Source: Streptomonospora alba (GTDB lineage: Bacteria; Actinomycetota; Actinomycetes; Streptosporangiales; Streptosporangiaceae). Taken from it: a stretch of 64,000 nt of DNA. Below, piece after piece: positions 58,994 to 64,000 of this stretch. Each line of letters begins with the position of its first letter. Position 1 is the first letter of the stretch. The DNA is taken from assembly GCF_000826685.1 (NCBI RefSeq), contig NZ_JROO01000011.1:53432-117431 (forward strand), given 5' to 3'. The translations under genes were made by a program, and so were the position numbers. Below the pieces are notes generated by a model. That model saw only the letters and a program-made list of their open reading frames with translations. It ran no database searches and was not told where the DNA came from.

Positions 58994-60166
58994 CTAGCGG
59001 CCGCCGCGCCCGCGGCCGGGCCAGCCCGGCCACTTCTTCTCCTCCTTCAGCGCCTCGTGCAGCGCGAAGAAGGACGGCTTGCGGGTGTAGTCCTCGGTCA
59101 TGACCGTGGCCGAGCCCTCGCCTTCGAAGGTCACCGGCACCCAGGAGTACTTGTCGTTGAAGCCCCAGATCGTGAACGATTCGCAGCTGTCGACGTCCAG
59201 GCACGCCTGCAGCGCCTGGCGGTAGTAGTCGGCCTGCGTGTCCAGCTGCTCCTCGGTCGGTTCGCCGCTGTCGGGCAGGGTCATGCGGATGTCGACCTCG
59301 GTGACGGCCGTGCCCAGCCCCAGCTCGTCGAAGCGGCGCAGGTTCTCCTCCATGCTGCCGGGGAACGGGTAGTCCAGGCTGAGGTGGCCCTGAGCGGAGA
59401 AGCCGTGCAGCGGCGCTCCCTCGGCGAGAAGGTCCTGGGACAGCTCGTAGTAGGCGTCGCTCTTGGCGTTGACGCCTTCGACGTTGTAGTCGTTGAGGTA
59501 CAGCTCGGCGTACGGGTCGGCCTGGTGGGCCCAGTGGAAGGCGTCGGCGATGATCCCGGGCCCCAGCCGGCGCAGCCAGATGTTCTCCTCGGTGCGCAGT
59601 TCGCCGTCGTCGTCGAAGATCTCATTGGCGACGTCCCACTGCTGGATGCGGCCCTTGTAGCGGCCGACGACGGTGGTGATGTGGTCGCGCAGGATCGCGC
59701 GCAGCTCGTCGTCGGTGAAGTCGCCCTCTTCCAACCAGTCGGGGTTCTGGCTGTGCCAGAGCAGGGTGTGACCGCGCACGGCCTGGCCGTGGCGTCCGGC
59801 GAAGGCGACGATGCGGTCGGCGTCCTCGAAGTTGTACTCGTCCTGCTCGGGGTGGATGTACTCCCACTTCATCTGGTTCTCGGCCGAGACCGAGTTGAAC
59901 TGGCGCGCCAGTGTCTTGCGGTATTTCCGGTCGGAGGTGAAGGGGGGAGGGTAGCCCTGGTCCTCGTGGTGGCCGCCGCCGGCGACCGCGGTGCCGATAC
60001 GGAAATCGTGAGGGGCCGCCCAGCGCAGCCGCTCGGCCTTGCCGTTGGAGTGGTGGGGCGGCCAGTGGCCGTGGCCGAAGCCCTCTGCGGCGGCCGGGGA
60101 TACGGCCATCGGGGCGGTCAGGGCGGCCGCGGCCAGGGCGGTGGTGGCGAAGCGGATGGGTTTCAT
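58994..60166 (-). CDS. Secreted GH10 endo-1,4-beta-xylanase
   Basis: The 390-residue enzyme has a signal peptide (KPIRFATTALAAAALTAPMA, cleavage near AAA at residue 27) and a single GH10 barrel. The acid/base Glu lies in WDVANEIFDD near residue 173 and the nucleophile in AVTEVDIRM near 285; HTLLWHSQNPDW also fits. No carbohydrate-binding module is present; the end is a short Gly/Arg-rich tail. It is divergent from a LacI-family gene and has a CCGGAA-NN-TTCCG site in its upstream region, so xylan breakdown products probably induce it. Confidence 0.92.
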   Translation of the reverse strand: MKPIRFATTALAAAALTAPMAVSPAAAEGFGHGHWPPHHSNGKAERLRWAAPHDFRIGTAVAGGGHHEDQGYPPPFTSDRKYRKTLARQFNSVSAENQMKWEYIHPEQDEYNFEDADRIVAFAGRHGQAVRGHTLLWHSQNPDWLEEGDFTDDELRAILRDHITTVVGRYKGRIQQWDVANEIFDDDGELRTEENIWLRRLGPGIIADAFHWAHQADPYAELYLNDYNVEGVNAKSDAYYELSQDLLAEGAPLHGFSAQGHLSLDYPFPGSMEENLRRFDELGLGTAVTEVDIRMTLPDSGEPTEEQLDTQADYYRQALQACLDVDSCESFTIWGFNDKYSWVPVTFEGEGSATVMTEDYTRKPSFFALHEALKEEKKWPGWPGRGRGGR

Positions 60167-60202
60167 TGGGGGGACTCCCATTCGGTCTGCCGCTCGTGCT
60201 TT

Positions 60203-60216
60203 CCGGAAAATTCCGA
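60203..60216 (-). promoter_or_regulatory. LacI-family operator of the xylanase gene
   Basis: CCGGAAAATTCCGA matches the perfect palindrome at 61474-61491 at 11 of its inner 14 bases, including the GGAA-NN-TTCC frame. It lies 37 bases upstream of ATG 60166. Confidence 0.6.
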
Positions 60217-60379
60217 TTGGCGGTCGATGGACAGTAAACGCTGCTGGCCAGGGCGTCAATACCCCCGCCCCTCACCGGGAGCCCGCGCAGGCGCACGCCC
60301 GCTCCCTCCGCGGTTGCGGCTCCCGCGCGTCGTTTCCTCGCGCCGCGTCCGTACTCTGGGTAGGTACGAAGGAGGAGCA

Positions 60380-61411
60380 GTGGCCGATATCCCGACCCCA
60401 GCCGTGACCATCTCCGCCATCGCCGAGGAGGCGGGGGTTTCCGCACCGACCGTTTCGCGCGTCCTCAACGGCAGGGGCGACGTCGCTCCCGCCACGCGTG
60501 AGCGCATCGAATCCCTGCTGCGGGAACGCGGCTACCGCCGCCGCGGCAGCCGCGGCGGCGAGATGGTGGGGCTGCTGGACCTGGTCTTCAACGATCTGGA
60601 CAGCCCGTGGGCCGTGGAGATCATCCGCGGCGTCGAGGACGCCGCGCACGCGGCGGGCAGCGGCATCGTCGTCTCTGCCATCCACCGGCGGGAGAGCTCC
60701 ACCCGCCAGTGGCTGCAGAACGTGCGCTCGCGCACCAGCGACGGCGCCATCCTCGTCACCACCGACCTGGACTCCTCCCTGCGCGCCGAACTGGAGGAGC
60801 TGCACATGCCCTCCGTGGTGATCGACCCGGTCGGTGTGCCCGACCTGGCGGTGCCCACGATCGGCGCCACCAACTGGGCCGGAGGGCTCAGCGCCACCGA
60901 CTACCTGATCAGCCTGGGCCACCGCAGCATCGCCTTCGTGGCCGGGCGTCCGGAGCTGTGGTGCAGCCGCGCCCGACTCGACGGCTACCGGGCGGGGCTG
61001 GAGACCGCCGGACTGAAGGTCGAGGACGACCTCGTCGTGCCGGGCGAGTACGACTACGAGTCCGGGTTCCGGGCCGGCGAGCGGCTGTTCGGCCTGGCCG
61101 ACCCGCCCACGGCCGTGTTCTCGGCCAGCGACCAGATGACTCTGGGCGTCTACGAGGCCCTGCGTCGGCGGGGCCTGCGCGTGCCCGCCGACGTCAGCGT
61201 GATCGGCTTCGACGACCTGCCCGAGGCGCGCTGGGCCTCGCCGCCGCTGACGACGGTGCGCCAGCCGCTGGCCGAGATGGGCAGGCTCGCGGTGCATACC
61301 GTGCACCGGCTGGTGCGGGGCGAGGCGATCGAGAGCCCGCGGGTGGAACTTGCCACCGAACTCGTGGTCCGTGACAGCACCGCACCGGTGCCGGGATACT
61401 CGGCGCGGTGA
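60380..61411 (+). CDS. LacI-family regulator of the xylan gene unit
   Basis: The 343-residue repressor has the LacI helix-turn-helix and hinge (AVTISAIAEEAGVSAPTVSRVLNGRGDVAPATRERIES, residues about 8-46) and a periplasmic-binding-like sensor (VSVIGFDDLPEARWASPPLTTVRQPLAEMG near 275-305). GGAGGAG precedes GTG 60380. It is encoded between the xylanase gene and a deacetylase-esterase pair, each with a similar operator, so it probably represses all of them until a xylo-oligosaccharide binds. Confidence 0.88.
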   Translation: MADIPTPAVTISAIAEEAGVSAPTVSRVLNGRGDVAPATRERIESLLRERGYRRRGSRGGEMVGLLDLVFNDLDSPWAVEIIRGVEDAAHAAGSGIVVSAIHRRESSTRQWLQNVRSRTSDGAILVTTDLDSSLRAELEELHMPSVVIDPVGVPDLAVPTIGATNWAGGLSATDYLISLGHRSIAFVAGRPELWCSRARLDGYRAGLETAGLKVEDDLVVPGEYDYESGFRAGERLFGLADPPTAVFSASDQMTLGVYEALRRRGLRVPADVSVIGFDDLPEARWASPPLTTVRQPLAEMGRLAVHTVHRLVRGEAIESPRVELATELVVRDSTAPVPGYSAR

Positions 61412-61473
61412 GGTCGGCGTGTCGGTCGCAGAACGTTGACACCGCGGCACGCGCTCTTTAGGTTGCATTTAAA

Positions 61474-61491
61474 TTCCGGAAGCTTCCGGAA
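61474..61491 (+). promoter_or_regulatory. LacI-family operator of the deacetylase-esterase pair
   Basis: TTCCGGAAGCTTCCGGAA is a perfect 18-bp palindrome 23 bases before GTG 61515. Confidence 0.7.
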
Positions 61492-61514
61492 GAGGATGCG
61501 GCCAAGGAGACTGC

Positions 61515-62252
61515 GTGACGGACACCCGCCGACCATCCCCCCTCCCGGGCCGCCTCGCGGCGACCCTGCTGACGCTCGGCCTCGCCCTCTGCGCCGCGGT
61601 ACCGGCGCAGGCCGGCCCGCTCCACCGCGACCACCGCCCCGGCGGCCCCGCCACCGACGACATCGTCGACCAGACCCAGCGGAGCGGCCGCGCCGTGGCG
61701 CTGACCTTCGACGACGGTCCCGACCCGCGCAACACGCCCCAGCTGCTGGACGTGCTGCGCGAGCACCGCGTCAAGGCCGTGTTCTGCCTGTGGGGCGAGC
61801 ACGTGCGCGAGCACCCCGACATCGTCCGGGACATCGCCGCCGACGGGCACACGCTGTGCAACCACAGCATGCGCCATGGCGACATGAGCTCTTGGGAACG
61901 CGACGACGTCCGCGCCGATCTGATCGAGACCAGCAAGGCGATCCGCGAGGCCGTCCCCAACGCCCGCATCCCCTACTTCCGCGCCCCCTACGGCGCCTGG
62001 GGCCAGACCCCGCAGGTTTCGGCGGAACTGGGCATGCAGCCGCTGGGCTGGAGCCTGGCGGTGGAGGACTGGGTCCCGCCGGGCACCGACGAGCTGGTGC
62101 GCCGCCTGGAGGAGGGCATCACGCCGCGGTCGGTCGTGCTCCTGCACGACGGCGGGGGCGACCGCAGCCAGACGGTCGGGGCCGTCGCCCGGATCATCCC
62201 CTCGTTGAAGGCCGAGGGCTGGCACTTCGCCCGCCCGGCACGCAGGGGGTAG
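61515..62252 (+). CDS. Secreted CE4 polysaccharide deacetylase (acetylxylan esterase-like)
   Basis: The 245-residue protein has a signal peptide (residues about 1-32) and the NodB-fold motifs: ALTFDDGPD near residue 60, the metal ligands HSMRH near 118, RAPYGAW near 157 and LLHDGGGD near 213. It removes acetyl groups from a polysaccharide; next to a xylanase, acetylxylan is the likely substrate, though chitin- or peptidoglycan-deacetylase activity is possible. AAGGAG precedes GTG 61515. The SGNH esterase gene starts 3 bp after its stop. Confidence 0.85.
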   Translation: MTDTRRPSPLPGRLAATLLTLGLALCAAVPAQAGPLHRDHRPGGPATDDIVDQTQRSGRAVALTFDDGPDPRNTPQLLDVLREHRVKAVFCLWGEHVREHPDIVRDIAADGHTLCNHSMRHGDMSSWERDDVRADLIETSKAIREAVPNARIPYFRAPYGAWGQTPQVSAELGMQPLGWSLAVEDWVPPGTDELVRRLEEGITPRSVVLLHDGGGDRSQTVGAVARIIPSLKAEGWHFARPARRG

Positions 62253-62255
62253 GCG

Positions 62256-63572
62256 ATGACCCGCCCTGCCACCGGGCCCCGTATCCGCCCCCTGCGGCTC
62301 GGCGCCGTCCTGGCGGGGGCGCTGCTGCTGCTCAGCGCGGGTACCGCGGCGAGCGTCGCGGAACCGGGCCACCGTTCCGGCGGCCCTCGCAACTGGGTGG
62401 GCACCTGGGCCGCCGTGCCCACCGCCACGCCGGAATCGGCCACCCCCGTCCTCGAGGACGAGACCGTCCGCCAGGTCGTGCACACCAGCGTCGGCGGAGA
62501 CCGAGTGCGGCTGCGGCTGACCAACGAGTTCGGCACCTCGCCGCTGCGCATCGGCGAGGTCCGTGTCGCGCTGCGGGACGGCTCCGCGGGAACCGACACG
62601 GCCCCGGACACCGATCGCCCCGTGACCTTCGGCGGCAGCACGTCGGTGACCGTCCCGGCCGGCGCCCCGATGCTCAGCGACGCGGTGGAACTGCGCCTGC
62701 CCCCGCGTTCGGACCTGGTGGTCAGCATCCACCTGCCCCAGCGCACCCCCGTGACCACCCTGCACGGCTTCTCCTACCAGGAGAACGCGGTGGCAGCGGG
62801 CAACGTCACAGCCAAGCCCTCGGTCACGCCGACCAGCACCATGACCCAGTGGCACTTCCTCTCCGGGATCAGCGTGCGCGCCCGCGGCAAGCACACCGGG
62901 GCGGTCGTCGCGCTGGGCGACTCGATCACCGACGGCTCCGAGACGACGGCGGGCGCCAACAACCGCTGGCCCGATCTGCTCGCCGAGCGCGTGGGCGGCC
63001 GCACCGGCGTGCTGAACTCGGGCATCGCCGGCAACCGACTGCTGCACGACCCCAACCCGCCCGAGGGCAGCGACGCCGAGTCCTACGCCGCGTTCTTCGG
63101 CCAGAGCGCACTGCGGCGCTTCGACCGCGACGTGGTGGCGCACCCGGGCGCCGAGCACGTGATCGTGCTGCTGGGAGTCAACGACCTCGGACATCCGGGC
63201 ACCGCGGCCCCGCTGTCCGAGACCGTCACGGCCGCAGAGATCATCGGCGGGCACCGCCAGATCATCGCCCGCGCGCACGCGGCGGGCCTGCGCGCCTACG
63301 GCGGCACCATCCTGCCGTTCAAGGGAGACACCCTGGGCTTCTACAGCACGGAGAACGAGGACAAGCGCCAGACGGTCAACGAGTGGATCCGCACCAGCGG
63401 CGAGTACGACGCCGTCATCGACTTCGACAAGGCGATGCGGGCGCCGGGGGATCCGCTGCGGCTGAACCCCGCCTACGACAGCGGCGACCACCTGCATCCC
63501 AACGACGCAGGCATGGCCGCCATGGCCGACGCCGTGCCCACCCGGCTGTTCCGCCCGGGCAGGGGGCACTAG
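62256..63572 (+). CDS. Secreted SGNH/GDSL esterase
   Basis: The 438-residue protein has a signal peptide (residues about 1-32), an N-terminal beta-sandwich domain (NWVGTWAAVPTATPES... to about residue 200) and a C-terminal SGNH hydrolase: block I ALGDSITDG near 215, Gly in SGIAGNRLL near 253, GVNDLGH near 307 and DHLHPN near 412. It probably removes acetyl side groups from hemicellulose together with the CE4 enzyme encoded upstream. Both genes share one promoter with a LacI-type operator. Confidence 0.85.
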   Translation: MTRPATGPRIRPLRLGAVLAGALLLLSAGTAASVAEPGHRSGGPRNWVGTWAAVPTATPESATPVLEDETVRQVVHTSVGGDRVRLRLTNEFGTSPLRIGEVRVALRDGSAGTDTAPDTDRPVTFGGSTSVTVPAGAPMLSDAVELRLPPRSDLVVSIHLPQRTPVTTLHGFSYQENAVAAGNVTAKPSVTPTSTMTQWHFLSGISVRARGKHTGAVVALGDSITDGSETTAGANNRWPDLLAERVGGRTGVLNSGIAGNRLLHDPNPPEGSDAESYAAFFGQSALRRFDRDVVAHPGAEHVIVLLGVNDLGHPGTAAPLSETVTAAEIIGGHRQIIARAHAAGLRAYGGTILPFKGDTLGFYSTENEDKRQTVNEWIRTSGEYDAVIDFDKAMRAPGDPLRLNPAYDSGDHLHPNDAGMAAMADAVPTRLFRPGRGH

Positions 63573-63580
63573 GCCACACC

Positions 63581-63619
63581 CCTCCGCCCCGGTTGGACAC
63601 GGAGCAGCCGGGGCGGAGG
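63581..63619. terminator. Bidirectional terminator after the SGNH esterase gene
   Basis: CCTCCGCCCCGG (63581-63592) pairs perfectly with CCGGGGCGGAGG (63608-63619) between convergent genes. Confidence 0.75.
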
Positions 63620-63654
63620 CGGGTCCCGCGGCGGGCACGCTCCACCTCCGGCAG

Positions 63655-63999
63655 CTACCCGCCGTAGACCCGCCACGCCGCCTCAGGCGGGCAGGTCGCG
63701 GCGCCGCGTCCCGCCAGGCCCACGGCCGCCATGGCGATCCCGACCATCACCCAGACGGCGGGGACCAGGCTCAAGGTCGCCGTGAGCATCCCGCCGAGTT
63801 CGCCGGTGCCGAGCCCGAAGCACAACCCCAGGATCAGCTGCGGCACGACCGGCACCGCCGACGCCAACACCAGGTGGCTCAGCGCCCAGCGCCCCCGATC
63901 CACCGGGGCGGACAGCAGCAGCTCGGCGCGTCCGCTGCCCTCCTCGGAACCGATGCGCAGCCATGCACCCGCGTTCGGCTTCGTCGAGCGTGCGCTTTT
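63655..63999 (-). CDS. ABC-2 type exporter permease, C-terminal fragment
   Basis: The minus-strand frame is open to the window edge and gives the last 114 residues. GSEEGSGRAELLLSAPVDRGRWALSHL is typical of the large permeases of actinobacterial drug/polyketide ABC-2 exporters (EExGRAELLL). Two hydrophobic segments follow (LASAVPVVPQLILGLCFGLG and LTATLSLVPAVWVMVGIAMAAVGL). The ATPase and the rest of the permease lie outside the window. The sequence resembles the second of two internal repeats, so it may end early. Confidence 0.65.
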   Translation of the reverse strand, partial: KSARSTKPNAGAWLRIGSEEGSGRAELLLSAPVDRGRWALSHLVLASAVPVVPQLILGLCFGLGTGELGGMLTATLSLVPAVWVMVGIAMAAVGLAGRGAATCPPEAAWRVYGG

Positions 64000-64000
64000 T

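Noticed and set aside
60380..61411. This LacI protein as regulator of the sugar importer at 19792
   Set aside because: The operators differ (CCGGAA-NN-TTCCGG against GGTAAGCGCTTACC-like) and the genes are 40 kb apart.
1..64000. tRNA, rRNA or riboswitch genes
   Set aside because: I found no cloverleaf, rRNA-like stretch or recognisable riboswitch core; a covariance-model scan would be needed to exclude small ones.

Overview
The window comes from a high-GC actinobacterium. GTG starts, GTGA/ATGA stop-start overlaps and SD-less starts preceded by a -10 box are common. OpcA beside zwf, an Scr1-type XRE/DUF397 pair and paired YDALLGGKDNF methyltransferases point to Nocardiopsaceae or a related Streptosporangiales family. 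That placement is inferred from gene content; there is no rRNA or tRNA gene in the window to test it.

Layout. 1-2704: a GNAT tail, a small zinc-ribbon protein with an acidic tail, and two unrecognised minus-strand genes. 2918-17645: a type III CRISPR-Cas effector locus closest to subtype III-D. It holds cas6, a small NLTPH protein, about 1.1 kb of non-coding DNA with a decayed array-like repeat, a 776-residue tandem-CARF nuclease resembling Can1, a compact Cas10 without an HD domain and with AGDD instead of GGDD, a RAMP, a Csx10-like RAMP, a hairpin-rich 375-bp segment, a double-RAMP fusion, a Csx19-like protein and a large TIGR03986-like RAMP. Most of these genes overlap by 4 bp and are probably translated as one unit. 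No cas1 or cas2 is present.

17893-22931: a Gfo/Idh/MocA oxidoreductase divergent from a sugar ABC importer (two permeases and a binding lipoprotein), with three LacI-type operator candidates between them. 23046-30040: pentose phosphate genes tkt-tal-zwf-opcA-pgl on the minus strand. 30668-34239: ctaB, a PrsW protease and ctaA (heme O/A synthesis). 34376-37410: an ArsR/SRPBCC pair and an ABC exporter whose promoter contains a perfect SoxR box. 37704-45503: mixed metabolic and membrane genes, two identical 69-bp palindromic elements and a duplicated DUF3592 gene. 45749-49683: a GntR-controlled hydroxy/keto-acid catabolism cluster (FAH-family, SDR, Ldh2-family).

49925-54310: HxlR regulator, hemerythrin-like protein, a DGPF/YCII gene with an ECF42 sigma factor, a BtuF-like protein and an Mth938-domain protein. 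54512-58731: duplicated SAM methyltransferases, an HATPase gene set and the Scr1/DUF397 pair in visibly lower-GC DNA. 58994-63572: a xylan utilisation unit (GH10 xylanase, LacI regulator, CE4 deacetylase, SGNH esterase) with matching operators at both target promoters. 63655-63999: the end of an ABC-2 permease.

The most unusual part is the CRISPR locus: the tandem CARF protein keeps its nuclease residues in the first half, Cas10 has a changed cyclase motif and no HD domain, and a structured segment sits where a small-subunit gene could be expected.
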